A DNA stretch of 64,000 nucleotides from the NCBI RefSeq assembly GCF_009017495.1, contig NZ_CP044990.1, positions 3,266,001-3,330,000 of the forward strand. The letters are read 5' to 3'. A program made the position numbers and the translations under genes. The notes below the pieces were generated by a model. It was not told the origin of the DNA. It saw only the letters and a program-made list of their open reading frames with translations, and did no database searches. This document shows positions 1-12,073 of the stretch, one piece after another. The DNA comes from Deinococcus sp. AJ005 (GTDB taxonomy: Bacteria > Deinococcota > Deinococci > Deinococcales > Deinococcaceae). The first letter of the stretch is position 1, and each line of letters opens with the position of its first letter.

Positions 1-12
1 AGCCCCACCCTC

Positions 13-447
13 CTACTCCAACTTCCCCGTGAAATCCCCTTCCCAGGCGTTCAGAATACGGTCTCCCTGCACCAGCAGCACGGTGGGGTAGGCGCTCACT
101 TTCAGGGCGCGGGCGAAGGCGGTGGCCCCGTCGCCGCGCCAGGGGTTCACACCTGCCGGGGCGGGCGAGGGCGTGCCTTCCGCGTTCACGGCCCGCACGG
201 GCAGATCGCTATCCATCACCGCCTGCCACAGCACCCCCAGATCGCCGCAGTCGTGGCTGTAAACCACCACCACCTCGCGGCCCTCCGCATTGGCGCTGGC
301 CTGCCAGGGGTGGGCGGGCAGCGCATCTCCCAACCTCACGCGGGCGTCGGCGCTGCTCAGGGTGGGCACCGTCCCCAGCGCGAGGAGCAGCGTCAGCAGG
401 GGGGCATGTCGGTGGCTCATGCCCAGCATCATGCCGCGCCGCCCCAT
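13..447 (-). CDS. Exported thioredoxin-fold-like protein lacking a CxxC motif
   Basis: A 144-residue protein with a hydrophobic N-terminal segment (about residues 14-32) that reads as a signal peptide, so it probably acts outside the membrane. The rest resembles a small thioredoxin fold: a VVVVYSHDC strand-turn where the redox helix would begin and a later AYPTVLLVQG stretch that matches the cis-proline loop and following strand of thioredoxins. Only one cysteine sits at the active-site position (CGDLG), so disulfide exchange of the usual kind is doubtful. The start at 447 is the first ATG; an internal Met at residue 10 would give a more normal signal peptide and may be the real start. It is alone, with the large penicillin-binding protein gene downstream on the same strand. 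Function unknown. Confidence 0.6.
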   Translation of the reverse strand: MGRRGMMLGMSHRHAPLLTLLLALGTVPTLSSADARVRLGDALPAHPWQASANAEGREVVVVYSHDCGDLGVLWQAVMDSDLPVRAVNAEGTPSPAPAGVNPWRGDGATAFARALKVSAYPTVLLVQGDRILNAWEGDFTGKLE

Positions 448-510
448 CAGGTTGCATGACGGGGCGGTGAGGACAGCTTGGGAGGCAACCCTGTTCAGGC
501 AGCCGGAAGG

Positions 511-2895
<2,385 letters not shown>

Positions 2896-2902
2896 AACCT
2901 CG

Positions 2903-2927
2903 TAAAAAAACGGCTGAAGGCCGTCAG
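2903..2927 (-). terminator. Weak intrinsic terminator after the response regulator
   Basis: Read on the minus strand, a five-base-pair stem (ACGGC/GCCGT) with a CTTCA loop is followed by seven T. It overlaps the stop codon of the response regulator and precedes the penicillin-binding protein, so it may only partly separate the two genes. Confidence 0.5.
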
Positions 2928-3301
2928 GGGCGGCGGGCCGCGACGAGCTGGTTGATGCGTCCGCGCAGGTTCTTGCCGGACAGCGGTTTGTAGACGATGT
3001 CGTCCGCGCCCACCAGCTTGGCGTGGTCGCGCGTCTGATCGTCGTCGAAGCCGGTCAGCAGCAGTACGGGAACGCCGCGCAGCCGCTTGACCCGCTTGAC
3101 GCGCGAGCAGATTTCAAAGCCGTCCATGTGCGGCATCTTGATGTCCAGCAGCATGGCGTCGGGGGTGTGGTCTTGCAGGTATTCCAGCGCCGCCTTGCCG
3201 TCGGGCACCGCCACGATCTCGTGTCCATCGGCGGACAGAATGACTTCCAGCATGGTGCGGATGGCTGGCTCATCGTCGGCGACGAGGATCGTATACGGCA
3301 T
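2924..3301 (-). CDS. Single-domain response regulator (CheY-like receiver)
   Basis: A 125-residue receiver domain with no output domain. The acidic pocket is the DDE at residues 9-11, the phospho-acceptor is Asp53 in MLLDIKMPHMDG, the switch threonine is in LLLTGFDD and the conserved lysine in VYKPLSGKNL. Such proteins work as phosphorylation-driven partners of kinases or other proteins. The start is set at the ATG that puts the first beta strand (MPYTILVADDEP) at the N-terminus; longer readings run into the divergent mnmA leader and add non-homologous sequence. No histidine kinase is nearby. It precedes the penicillin-binding protein on the same strand, but a link between them is only positional. 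Confidence 0.9.
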   Translation of the reverse strand: MPYTILVADDEPAIRTMLEVILSADGHEIVAVPDGKAALEYLQDHTPDAMLLDIKMPHMDGFEICSRVKRVKRLRGVPVLLLTGFDDDQTRDHAKLVGADDIVYKPLSGKNLRGRINQLVAARRP

Positions 3302-3416
3302 ATGCCACACATGATAGTGCAGTCCACATGAAAAAAAGGGAACCGGGCGGCTTTTGATCCGCCTGATCCGGGCAATTGCCGCTCGCCTCACCACACAGGT
3401 TGGAGCCAGACTGATA

Positions 3417-4584
<1,168 letters not shown>

Positions 4585-4595
<11 letters not shown>

Positions 4596-4929
4596 GGGCC
4601 TGCCGGTAGTTCTCGATGGTCTGATCACCGCAGCCGACGGGCAGGACATGTACCAGTCGCCTCCAGTCGGAAAAATGCTGATCGTCGATGAACACCTGCG
4701 GCTTCGGCAGGCAAAACTGAAAACAATCCTCCAGTCCGCATTCTCTGGCACTCTGGCGGGCGTAGGCCGCGCCGCCTGAACTCCAGCAATAGAGTTCGGC
4801 TCCCTGCTCGTAAAGAGCGCGCACATGACGAATCACCGCCGGAATCGGGATACGCGACTTGCCGTAATTTCTGATCAGCGTTTCATCGACATCAACGTAA
4901 ACGACCAGAGGCGTCGGGTTGACTTTCAT
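4585..4929 (-). CDS. Small HAD-like hydrolase domain protein
   Basis: A 114-residue protein that starts with VVYVDVDETLIRN, the DxDxT motif I of the HAD superfamily, and continues with a LYCWSSGG motif II-like strand and FIDDQHF, which fits the acidic motif IV. There is no cap domain, so it is a minimal phosphatase-type domain similar to short HAD proteins in phage and bacterial genomes. The substrate cannot be told. Its 3' end overlaps the 3' end of mnmA by 11 bases in convergent orientation. The catalytic Asp pair is intact, so activity is likely. Confidence 0.7.
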
Positions 4930-5066
4930 GGAGGAAATCTACATCCGCAGCCAGCAAAAGCCTTGCCATAAAAGTTTCAGGCTCAGCGCAGCAGACGTGC
5001 AGGAGAGTAAAACGAGTGATCGGAGCTGGAAAAACCCCGGCCATAAGACATGGGTTGCAAGACGCC

Positions 5067-5142
5067 TCTCTGACACGGACTCCATCTGTGATGCGACGGA
5101 AATCGAGACAGCACCGATTCCCGCACTCCATGCCCGGAATCC
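5067..5142 (-). repeat. Dispersed intergenic repeat, family A copy 1
   Basis: The reverse complement of this stretch aligns by eye over 76 bases with 63579-63654, about 84 percent identical and without gaps. A 22-base core of the other copy also occurs at 16470-16491. It lies in the 275-base space between the HAD-like gene and the HerA-type ATPase gene and has no coding potential that I can support. It looks like a member of a short non-coding repeat family of the kind known from Deinococcus genomes. Confidence 0.75.
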
Positions 5143-5192
5143 GTACCAGTCCAGCCCGTGGGCCAGCATGCTGCGCGCCTGAAAAATGCTCG

Positions 5193-5198
5193 TATGCT
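5193..5198 (+). promoter_or_regulatory. -10 box of a leaderless promoter for the HerA-type gene
   Basis: TATGCT is followed by six bases and then the ATG at 5205, so transcription would begin at or next to the start codon. No convincing -35 box is visible. Confidence 0.45.
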
Positions 5199-5204
5199 GA
5201 CCGC

Positions 5205-7601
5205 ATGTCCGATTACGAGAAGCTCGGCGCGTTTTACCTCGGCAAGGCAGTGGACGGCGGTACGGGGGCAGTCACCGATGAATTGCTGCTGTACGACAGT
5301 GCCGATCTGACCACCCACGCCGTCATCATCGGCATGACCGGGAGCGGCAAGACCGGGCTGGGGCTGGGGCTGATCGAGGAAGCGGCGATGGACGGCATTC
5401 CGGTGCTGGCCGTCGATCCCAAGGGCGATCTGGCGAATCTGCTGCTGACCTTCCCGGACCTCGCGCCCGCCGATTTTCGCCCGTGGGTGGATGAATCCGA
5501 GGCCACGCGCGGCGGCATCACCCCGGACGAGCTGGCCGCGCAGAAGGCGGCCATGTGGCAAAAAGGGCTGGCCGACTGGGGCCAGAGCGGCGAACGCATC
5601 CGCACCCTCAAGGAAAAGGCCGATTTCGCGGTCTACACCCCCGGCAGCAGCGCGGGCCGCCCGATCAGCGTGTTGAAAGGCTTCGATGCCCCGCCGCCGG
5701 AAATCATGGACGACGCTGACGCCCTGCGCGAGCGCATCGGCGGCACTGTGAGCGGCCTGCTGGGATTGCTGGGCATTGACGCCGATCCGCTGCGTTCGCG
5801 CGAGCATGTGCTGCTGTCCACGCTGCTCTCGCACGCCTGGGCCGAGGGCCGCACCCTGGACATGGCGGGAATGATCGCCGGAATCCAGACCCCGCCGTTC
5901 ACGCAGATCGGCGTGATGGGCGTGGACGCCTTTTACCCCCCCAAAGACCGCTTTGACCTCGCCATGGGCCTCAACAACCTGCTGGCCTCGCCGGGCTTCG
6001 CCGTGTGGACGCAGGGCGAACCGCTGGACGTGGGCCGTTTCCTGTTCACGCCGGAGGGCAAGCCGCGCGTATCGATCATGAACATCGCCCACCTGAACGA
6101 CTCCGAGCGGATGTTCTTCGTGAGCATGTTGCTGAATGCCGTGCTGAGCTGGATGAGGACGCAGTCCGGGACGAGTTCCCTGCGGGCGCTGCTGTACATG
6201 GATGAAATCGCCGGATTCTTCCCACCCAACGGCAACCCGCCCAGCAAACCGCCGATGCTGACGCTGCTCAAGCAGGCCCGCGCTTTTGGCCTGGGCGTGA
6301 CATTGGCAACGCAGAACCCCGTCGATCTGGATTACAAAGGGCTAAGCAACACCGGAACGTGGATGATTGGCCGCCTCCAGACCGACAACGACAAGGCCCG
6401 CGTGCTGGAGGCGTTGCAGGGCGCGTCCGCTGGGCAGGAGGCCATGAGCAAAGCCGAGCTGGACAAACTGCTGTCGGGCCTGGGCAAACGCGTCTTTCTG
6501 ATGCACAACGTCCACGACGCTCGCCCCACGCTGTTCACGACGCGCTGGACCATGAGCTATCTGGCCGGGCCGATCACGGGGAGCCAGATTCGCAAGCTGG
6601 CGCAGGGGAATGCACCGCGCAATACGGAATCGAGCGCCGCGCCACCAGTGCCCGCTCCAATAGCCTCCCAGACAGGCTCCAAACCTCTTCTCCCCCCTGG
6701 CGTCACCGAGGTCTACATTCCCACTACCGACACGGGCGTGACGTACCATCCGCATCTACTGGCGGTGGCCAACGTGCGTTACAGCGACCTGAAAGCGCGG
6801 GTAGAGGTGAGCGGTACTCTCCCTCTGGCCGTGGAAGTCGGCGATGGCCCGATCCCTGTGAGCTGGACCGATGCGGCGGAATTGCCCGTCAACCCGGCCA
6901 CGCTGGAACAGACCCCAGCAGACGGCGCGACATTTGCCGAACTGCCTGCGCCGCTGCTGGACGCCAAGAACTACGCCAGATGGAGCAAGGAGGCTGCCAA
7001 ATACGTGGCCGCCAGCAAGCCGCTGACGCTGTGGCAGGACCCGGCCAGCGGCGTGATGAGTTCGCCCGGCGAGTCCGAGGGCGATTTTCGGGTGCGGGCC
7101 AGCCACGCCGGGCGCGAGGCGCGGGACGCGGCGGTGCAGAAGCTGCGGGCCAAATACGCCACCAAAGTGTCTACCCTGCAAACCCGGCTGGAACGCGTTC
7201 AAATGAAAGTCGGGCAGCAGCAGGCACAGGCACAGCAGGCGCAGCTCCAGACCGCCATGAATGTGGGCGTGGGCGTGCTGGGCGCGCTGTTTGGCGGCGG
7301 GCGCAGCACGACGGCCCTCCGCAGCGGCGTCTCTGGCATGGGCCGCTCCATGCGCGAGGGGCAGGACGTGCAGGCGGCGCAGGCGGAATTTATGCAGGTC
7401 TCGCAACAGCTTCAGGACCTGCAAAATCAGGTTCAGGCCGAGGTGGACGCGCTGGGCGAGGTCTCCGGCGGGGAGCTGGAGCGCGTCGAAATCCGTGCCA
7501 AAGCAGCAGACGTCAGCATTCCACTGATCGCGCTGGCGTGGCTACCTTTCGTCTCCGAGAACGGGGCATTGCGGGCGGCCTGGGCGGGGGCGGAAGGTTA
7601 G
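5205..7601 (+). CDS. HerA/FtsK-superfamily ATPase (DUF87-type)
   Basis: A 798-residue soluble protein with an ATPase core of the HerA type: Walker A GMTGSGKTG near residue 45, a VLAVDPKGDLANLL segment typical of the family, Walker B-like LLYMDEIAGF near 325 and the TQNPVDLDYKGLSNTGTWMIGR motif. After about residue 640 there is a charged coiled-coil region (VQKLRAKYATKVSTLQTRLERVQMK), a Gly-rich stretch and another helix. Proteins of this layout pump or remodel DNA, but the role of this subgroup is not known. The start is at 5205: TATGCT lies six bases before this ATG, which fits a leaderless transcript, whereas earlier in-frame codons run through repeat A. It is convergent with the restriction endonuclease gene. 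Confidence 0.82.
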   Translation: MSDYEKLGAFYLGKAVDGGTGAVTDELLLYDSADLTTHAVIIGMTGSGKTGLGLGLIEEAAMDGIPVLAVDPKGDLANLLLTFPDLAPADFRPWVDESEATRGGITPDELAAQKAAMWQKGLADWGQSGERIRTLKEKADFAVYTPGSSAGRPISVLKGFDAPPPEIMDDADALRERIGGTVSGLLGLLGIDADPLRSREHVLLSTLLSHAWAEGRTLDMAGMIAGIQTPPFTQIGVMGVDAFYPPKDRFDLAMGLNNLLASPGFAVWTQGEPLDVGRFLFTPEGKPRVSIMNIAHLNDSERMFFVSMLLNAVLSWMRTQSGTSSLRALLYMDEIAGFFPPNGNPPSKPPMLTLLKQARAFGLGVTLATQNPVDLDYKGLSNTGTWMIGRLQTDNDKARVLEALQGASAGQEAMSKAELDKLLSGLGKRVFLMHNVHDARPTLFTTRWTMSYLAGPITGSQIRKLAQGNAPRNTESSAAPPVPAPIASQTGSKPLLPPGVTEVYIPTTDTGVTYHPHLLAVANVRYSDLKARVEVSGTLPLAVEVGDGPIPVSWTDAAELPVNPATLEQTPADGATFAELPAPLLDAKNYARWSKEAAKYVAASKPLTLWQDPASGVMSSPGESEGDFRVRASHAGREARDAAVQKLRAKYATKVSTLQTRLERVQMKVGQQQAQAQQAQLQTAMNVGVGVLGALFGGGRSTTALRSGVSGMGRSMREGQDVQAAQAEFMQVSQQLQDLQNQVQAEVDALGEVSGGELERVEIRAKAADVSIPLIALAWLPFVSENGALRAAWAGAEG

Positions 7602-7611
7602 TTCGGGATGA

Positions 7612-8718
7612 TCAGGATTCTGCCGAACGGCGCAGGGCCAGCCATGCCTCCTTCAGTTCGGGCCGCACAGCGCTGGACGGCTCGGCCAACAGCAGTTCCT
7701 GGTAAGCATCCAGAATGCCCAGCCGCTGACGGTGAAAGAAGTGCAACAGGTGACGCGCGAAGCTGAGGGCGTCCAGAACAGCAAACTCCACACCTGTCTG
7801 GGAATGCAGAGTGCGGGCAAATTCGGTGACCTCACGGTCTATGGGGTGTGTGGTCACGAACAGGTAATTCGAGGGCCGGGCAGCCACAGCCGCGACTTTT
7901 GCCACCGCAATCTGTAGATCGCTCACGCTGACGGCGCGGGCCTTGACCTCGTAAACCGTGGCGGGCACGCCAGGAGCGCTCAGCAACTCGATTTCTATAT
8001 CGCCCAGAGCGCCCGTTCGGGCGTCAGCAGCGTTGTGAGCGCCTAGACTCAGGGCCACTTCGCCAGCCAGAATACCGAGCGTGCGGTAAAGGGCCGTAAC
8101 GAGCAGCACGGGCAGGCGGCTGGCATTGCGGCTTTTGAGGTGCTGTTCCAGCAGCGTCAGCACATCCTCACTGGAGAGGTTTTGCGGCGTGGCTGGCAAA
8201 CTGGAAAGGGCCGCTGACAGCGCCACCTCGCGCTCGTCCCGCATGACGAACAACTCACGCAGCATGAAAGCCAGGACTTCTTCCGCCGCCGCCGAACCGT
8301 CTTGTAGTCCTTCCAATACCCGCGCGGCGTTGCGGTAAACCTCACGCGGGCGGCCTTCAAAGGGTGTAGCGCTACGGAGCGGGATATTGATGTTTCGCAG
8401 GGTGGGCGTCAGAAATGCAGTGGTGCTGTTGAGCGGTAGGCGCTGGGCGGCGATGAGCGCGGGCAGATACCGCTCGTCATACGTTCGCCCGGAAAACGAG
8501 TGACCAGAGCGAATCTCTGTGTATGGCTCGGTGGCGTCCAGTTCTGGGCGGTGAGCTTTGGCCAGTGCGCAGGCCAGCACCAGCCTCGCGGGGGCGCGGT
8601 TGCCAGGGCAGCGGGCCACGCTCAGCAGGTCAGCCTGAACCTCGGCAGGCACAGCCAGAACCTCGCCGCTCAGCGCCAGTTCTATTGCGCGAACAAGGAG
8701 GTCTGCGGGTTCTGCCAC
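7612..8718 (-). CDS. SacI-like type II restriction endonuclease
   Basis: A 368-residue protein whose length and conserved segments (HSFSGRTYDERY, LPLNSTTAFLTPTLRN) match what I recall of the SacI family of type II endonucleases, whose founder cuts GAGCTC. A PD-(D/E)xK-like core is visible near residues 240-256: GDIEIELL, then YEVKA. The start is decided by the ribosome site AAGGAGGAAGAGGC directly before GTG at 8718; an ATG at 8766 has nothing comparable. The reading frame overlaps the end of the methylase gene by 37 bases, so the two are translated from one message, methylase first, as expected for protecting the host. The family assignment is from memory and the cut site is inferred only. 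Confidence 0.72.
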   Translation of the reverse strand: MAEPADLLVRAIELALSGEVLAVPAEVQADLLSVARCPGNRAPARLVLACALAKAHRPELDATEPYTEIRSGHSFSGRTYDERYLPALIAAQRLPLNSTTAFLTPTLRNINIPLRSATPFEGRPREVYRNAARVLEGLQDGSAAAEEVLAFMLRELFVMRDEREVALSAALSSLPATPQNLSSEDVLTLLEQHLKSRNASRLPVLLVTALYRTLGILAGEVALSLGAHNAADARTGALGDIEIELLSAPGVPATVYEVKARAVSVSDLQIAVAKVAAVAARPSNYLFVTTHPIDREVTEFARTLHSQTGVEFAVLDALSFARHLLHFFHRQRLGILDAYQELLLAEPSSAVRPELKEAWLALRRSAES

Positions 8719-9560
8719 GCCTCTTCCTCCTTCGCGGCGGTCATAGGCGCGTCGTAATTGACCCACAACACCTCGGCCCGCTCGCCCTTGCTGCTGTGAA
8801 TCTGGCGGGCGGGTGCTTCGATCCGGTTCCAGCCCACGTACAACTCTTCATACAGGCTGCTCGCATAACCGCTGATCGCCACCTTGCCAGACACGCCGCG
8901 CAGCGTCTCGGCCAGGGCGCGGTGTTCGTCATCGGTCATCTCGAAGCCATACGCTTTTGCGTCGCCGCGCGTACCGTGCAAATACGGTGGATCGCAATAA
9001 AACAGCGTTTCTGGACTGTCGTAGCGGGCAATCACCTCCAGCGCTGGGGCATTTTCAATCTGGACCCGCAACAGCCGTTGCACGATTTCCGATAATCCTT
9101 CCACACTGCCCAGCCAGCGCGACACTGCCCCGCCCATGCCCGCCCGACTGGTCAGCAGACAATGCGCCCAGCGCCCCTCAGAGGCGGTCTGGGCCAGACC
9201 CGTCCGCACCTGCCGCGCCCGTACAAAAAACCGCCGGGCACGTTCCAGGTCACTCAGCTCTGCGGCCTGTTTGATGGTTGCCACACGTAATTCTTCGCGG
9301 GAAAAAGGGGTCAGGCCAATCGCCTCGATCAGCGCGCCCTTATCCTCACGTAGCACCCGGAAGAAATTGACCAGTTCGCTGTCCAGATCGTTATACGTCT
9401 CGACGGGTGAGGGCGCGCGGTTAAGCAGCACCGCTGCCGAGCCGCCGAAAGGTTCACAGTAGTGCGTGCTGGGCGGCAGCAACGGCAGCAGCCAGTCCAG
9501 ATGGCTGAACTTGCCGCCGTACCAGCCGAAGGCGATTTTCTTGGTTCCGCGTAGGGCCAT
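8682..9560 (-). CDS. D12-class DNA adenine-N6 methyltransferase
   Basis: A 292-residue Dam/D12 family enzyme that transfers a methyl group from SAM to adenine N6. It begins with the family signature KKIAFGWYGGKFSHLDWLLP, followed by the SAM-binding EPFGGSAAV loop (about residues 37-45), YNDLDSELVNFFRVLR, and the catalytic DPPY near residue 189, ahead of TDDEHRALAETL and AISGYAS. It is the first gene of a two-gene operon with the SacI-like endonuclease, so its likely job is protecting the endonuclease site. An adenine methylase is notable here because, as I recall, the SacI system itself uses a cytosine methylase. The ribosome site before the ATG is weak. Confidence 0.9.
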   Translation of the reverse strand: MALRGTKKIAFGWYGGKFSHLDWLLPLLPPSTHYCEPFGGSAAVLLNRAPSPVETYNDLDSELVNFFRVLREDKGALIEAIGLTPFSREELRVATIKQAAELSDLERARRFFVRARQVRTGLAQTASEGRWAHCLLTSRAGMGGAVSRWLGSVEGLSEIVQRLLRVQIENAPALEVIARYDSPETLFYCDPPYLHGTRGDAKAYGFEMTDDEHRALAETLRGVSGKVAISGYASSLYEELYVGWNRIEAPARQIHSSKGERAEVLWVNYDAPMTAAKEEEAWQNPQTSLFAQ

Positions 9561-9625
9561 ACCCAGCAGGATAGCTGGGAAAACGCCACCGGACAGTCCT
9601 CTCCCGGTGGCACTCTACCTATCCG

Positions 9626-9841
9626 CTACGTCACAGGCTGAAGCTGCCGCTGGTCCGAGCGCGGTGCAATGATCCACAGTGCGGCATAGGCCACGATCAC
9701 CGGGGGAATGCAGACGGCCAACACTGCCGCCACCACCCGCAACAGCATCAGGTCTACCTGCGGAGCGTAGAGGCGTTGCAGCCCCGCCACCACGCCGCCG
9801 AGAACTTTTCTGTCCATGTCGCGAATCAGTTTCTTTTCCAT
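9626..9841 (-). CDS. PspC-domain membrane protein
   Basis: A 71-residue protein consisting of one PspC domain: RDMDRKVLGGVVAGLQRLYAPQVDLMLLRVV is the usual N-terminal signature, followed by a single membrane helix (VLAVCIPPVIVAYAALWII) and a short polar tail. PspC proteins sense or protect against membrane stress and can act as anti-sigma-like or toxin-neutralising partners. No PspA or PspF homologue lies next to it, so it is a stand-alone copy. The gene is followed by nothing on its strand for about 65 bases before the methylase start. Confidence 0.85.
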   Translation of the reverse strand: MEKKLIRDMDRKVLGGVVAGLQRLYAPQVDLMLLRVVAAVLAVCIPPVIVAYAALWIIAPRSDQRQLQPVT

Positions 9842-9998
9842 ACCCGCAGTCCGCCCTCGGCGTGAACCGTGCGAAACAGCCTTTTGATGGACGGTTTTTC
9901 TCCATCCAAAGTTATGAATCTAGAGCAGTTGTCATAAAAATGGTCTTTTTATGACTGAGCGGAGCGAGTGACTTTTGCTGAGCAGGACGCAGAATGGA

Positions 9999-10026
9999 GT
10001 CGCCGGAAGTCTTTTATTCCGGCGAC
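9999..10026. repeat. Ten-base-pair hairpin in an intergenic region
   Basis: GTCGCCGGAA at 9999-10008 pairs perfectly with TTCCGGCGAC at 10017-10026 around an eight-base loop. No T run follows on either strand, so it is not a standard terminator. The surrounding 9842-10057 interval has no gene I can support; its TGACTGAGCGGAGCGAGTGAC segment and this hairpin look like part of a mobile intergenic repeat. Confidence 0.5.
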
Positions 10027-10057
10027 GTAATTCGGAGAACTGCGCTAAATTTGTTGC

Positions 10058-10558
10058 TCATGGCTCCAGCGTCAGGGTGCAGCGTCCCAGCTTCAACTCG
10101 GCGCTGGCCTCGGCGCGGTCTGCGGGGGTTGTGGCCACCTTGAAGATGGCCAGGGCTGCTTCCAGCAAGGGGGGCAGGTTTTCCAGTGGGGCGGCGGCCA
10201 ATACGCCTTCAAATGCTTTTCCTCGCAGCGGGCCGATATACGCGCAGGCCAGCGCCAGTCCACCGTCCTGTGCGTCGGCGAAGTCCAGGGCGATCAGGGA
10301 TGAATTCTGCTGGTCCAGCAGCAGGACGCCCCGGTCCGCGCGGTAGGTGGCGGGCGTGCCACTGGGCGGCTGCGGTTTGAGGCGCAGGATGGTCTGGAAC
10401 ATCTCACCTTCCGCCGTCGTGCCACTCAGGGTCCAGACCTGGCCCGGCTGAATGGGGCTGTCCGGCAGCGGCGCGGGCGACTGGGCCAGACCAGATAGGG
10501 CCAGACCTCCTGCCCAGCCACAACAGGTCACGAGCAGCAAAGGCAACAATGGACGCAT
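10058..10558 (-). CDS. Secreted protein of unknown function
   Basis: A 166-residue protein with a clear signal peptide (residues 1-25, MRPLLPLLLVTCCGWAGGLA). The mature part has a stretch typical of small beta-sheet proteins (GQVWTLSGTTAEGEMFQTILRL) with two cysteines (ALACAYIGPL and LGRCTLTLEP) that could form one disulfide. I do not recognise the family. It starts divergently from the dsRNA-binding protein gene with 53 bases between them. Similar exported proteins measuring responses to an environment cue are common in this type of genome but nothing here shows a role. Confidence 0.6.
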   Translation of the reverse strand: MRPLLPLLLVTCCGWAGGLALSGLAQSPAPLPDSPIQPGQVWTLSGTTAEGEMFQTILRLKPQPPSGTPATYRADRGVLLLDQQNSSLIALDFADAQDGGLALACAYIGPLRGKAFEGVLAAAPLENLPPLLEAALAIFKVATTPADRAEASAELKLGRCTLTLEP

Positions 10559-10611
10559 GGCCCAGGCTAACGCGCCCCATCCTGCCAGACGCTATGCCCT
10601 AGTCTGGGGCC

Positions 10612-11028
10612 ATGAATGCCAAGGGTGAACTGATCGCGCGGCTGGTGGGGCAGGGGCAGGGCGCGCCGATCTTCGAGGCGGTGTCGCACGGTCCGGCGCA
10701 TGAGCGTCTGTTCCGGGTGCAGGTGATCGCCAGCGGGCGTGTGCTGGGCGTGGGCGGCGAGGGCCGCAGCAAGAAGGACGCCGAGCGATTGGCCGCAGAA
10801 TCGGCCATGCGGGCGCTAGACGGCGTCAGCGAGGCGGAGCTGCCGGGAGAAGAGACAGAATCTCCCGTCCGGTGGCCGATCTATTCCGGCGTGCTGGAAG
10901 CCGCACTGGAAACGGCCCTCGAACTCTCGTCCGACGACGCCACACTGGACGAGGTGCGCGCCGACGCCGCCCGCCTGTACCGCGATCTGCTGAGTGAACT
11001 GGGCCACGGCCCCGAAGCCGAAGCGTGA
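10612..11028 (+). CDS. Stand-alone double-stranded RNA-binding domain protein
   Basis: A 138-residue protein with one dsRNA-binding motif: [30 protein letters not shown] forms the three-strand sheet and [17 protein letters not shown] the C-terminal helix, whose KKDAE pair contacts the RNA backbone in known structures. The rest is acidic and helical. There is no nuclease domain, so it is not RNase III; it could act as an adaptor or RNA chaperone. TAGTCT lies six bases before the ATG, suggesting a leaderless message. The stop codon overlaps the GTG start of the following HAD gene by four bases (GTGA), indicating translational coupling. Confidence 0.82.
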   Translation: MNAKGELIARLVGQGQGAPIFEAVSHGPAHERLFRVQVIASGRVLGVGGEGRSKKDAERLAAESAMRALDGVSEAELPGEETESPVRWPIYSGVLEAALETALELSSDDATLDEVRADAARLYRDLLSELGHGPEAEA

Positions 11029-11702
11029 AGACGGGCGCAGTGGGCTGGCCGTGGCGTCCGGCGGGCGTGCTGTTCGACATGGACGGCGTGCTGACCGCCA
11101 ACAACGCCTTTCACCGTCAAGCGTGGCAGGAGGTGGCCGCCGAGGTGCTGGGCCTGAACCTCAGCGAACACGATCTGGACACCAAGGTGGACGGCGGACG
11201 CAACCCGGAAATCATCGAGCGTCTGACCGGGCAGTACCCAGACGCCGAACTGGCCTCCCGCTTCCACGAGGCCAAGGAAGGGCGTTACCGCGATCTGGCC
11301 GCCGGAAACATGCAGGAAGTCGCGGGCCTCAGCGCTTACCTGGACGTGCTGGCGGCGCGCGGCATTCCCTACAGTCTGGTTACAAGCGCAGACCGCGTGA
11401 ACGTGGAATTCGGCATGAAGGCACTGGGCCTGGGCGAACGCTTTGGGACGCGCGTGCTGGGCGAGGATGTCACGCGCGGCAAACCCCACCCAGAGCCTTT
11501 TCTGCTGGGCGCACAGCGGCTGGGCCTGAACGCCGCCGACTGTCTGGCCCACGAGGACGCCGTGAATGGGGTCAAAAGCGCCGCCGGAGCAGGCTGCCGC
11601 GTCGTGGCACTGACCACCACCTCCCCTGGAGAAGTGCTGTTAGAAGCAGGCGCAACGCTGGCCGTGCCGGACTTCACAGGCTGGGCCGCGTGGCTGGGTT
11701 AA
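11025..11702 (+). CDS. HAD-superfamily phosphatase/phosphomutase
   Basis: A 225-residue hydrolase of the beta-phosphoglucomutase-like subgroup. Motif I is [17 protein letters not shown] (nucleophile Asp and the second Asp two residues later), followed by a helical cap; motif II is the S/T of SLVTSADR, motif III the lysine in [17 protein letters not shown] and motif [17 protein letters not shown]. These residues are all present, so it should hydrolyse or move a phosphoryl group on a small metabolite, which cannot be named from sequence. It starts at a GTG overlapping the stop codon of the dsRNA-binding gene and is followed 16 bases later by the YraN-like gene. Confidence 0.85.
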   Translation: MKTGAVGWPWRPAGVLFDMDGVLTANNAFHRQAWQEVAAEVLGLNLSEHDLDTKVDGGRNPEIIERLTGQYPDAELASRFHEAKEGRYRDLAAGNMQEVAGLSAYLDVLAARGIPYSLVTSADRVNVEFGMKALGLGERFGTRVLGEDVTRGKPHPEPFLLGAQRLGLNAADCLAHEDAVNGVKSAAGAGCRVVALTTTSPGEVLLEAGATLAVPDFTGWAAWLG

Positions 11703-11718
11703 CGCCAGTTCTCCGGTC

Positions 11719-12063
11719 TTGAAAGGCGCAGACGCCGAGGACCGCGCCGCCGCCTACCTGCTGGGCCTGGGCCGCGAGGTTCTGGCGCGCAACTACCGCA
11801 TTCCCGGCGGTGAGATCGATCTGATCACCTGTGATTCAGGCGGTACGCTTATTTTCACCGAAGTCCGCCAGCGCCGTCAGACCCGCTACGGCAGCGCCGC
11901 CGAGAGTGTCACGCCGCGCAAGCTGGCGCTGATGCACCGCGCCGCGCTGGAATACCTGACCCGTGAGCTGGGCCGCGACGATCTGCCCTGCCGCCTGGAA
12001 GTGCTGACCATCGACGGTCCGGCACAAACGGGGGAAATTCAGTTGCTGGACGTGTTGGAGTAA
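11719..12063 (+). CDS. YraN/UPF0102 nuclease-fold protein
   Basis: A 114-residue member of the UPF0102 family with a resolvase/endonuclease-like fold. The conserved core is [31 protein letters not shown], then [10 protein letters not shown] and [12 protein letters not shown]; the GEIDLI and (E)VR elements correspond to the acidic and basic residues of a PD-(D/E)xK-type pocket (the usual K is R here). Its cellular role is not known. Translation probably begins at TTG 11719, since the family starts just before the AED motif and no ATG is available. It is the third gene of the dsRNA-binding/HAD group and is convergent with the transhydrogenase gene. Confidence 0.82.
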   Translation: MKGADAEDRAAAYLLGLGREVLARNYRIPGGEIDLITCDSGGTLIFTEVRQRRQTRYGSAAESVTPRKLALMHRAALEYLTRELGRDDLPCRLEVLTIDGPAQTGEIQLLDVLE

Positions 12064-12073
12064 AGACGTTCTC

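Noticed and set aside
5205..9560. HerA-type ATPase plus restriction pair as one defence operon
   Set aside because: The ATPase gene is convergent with the restriction genes, ends 10 bases from them and has its own promoter; nothing shows they act together.
9940..9975. Possible radiation/desiccation response motif near TTTTTATGACTGA
   Set aside because: It lacks the palindromic form expected of that motif and is not placed before a DNA repair gene.
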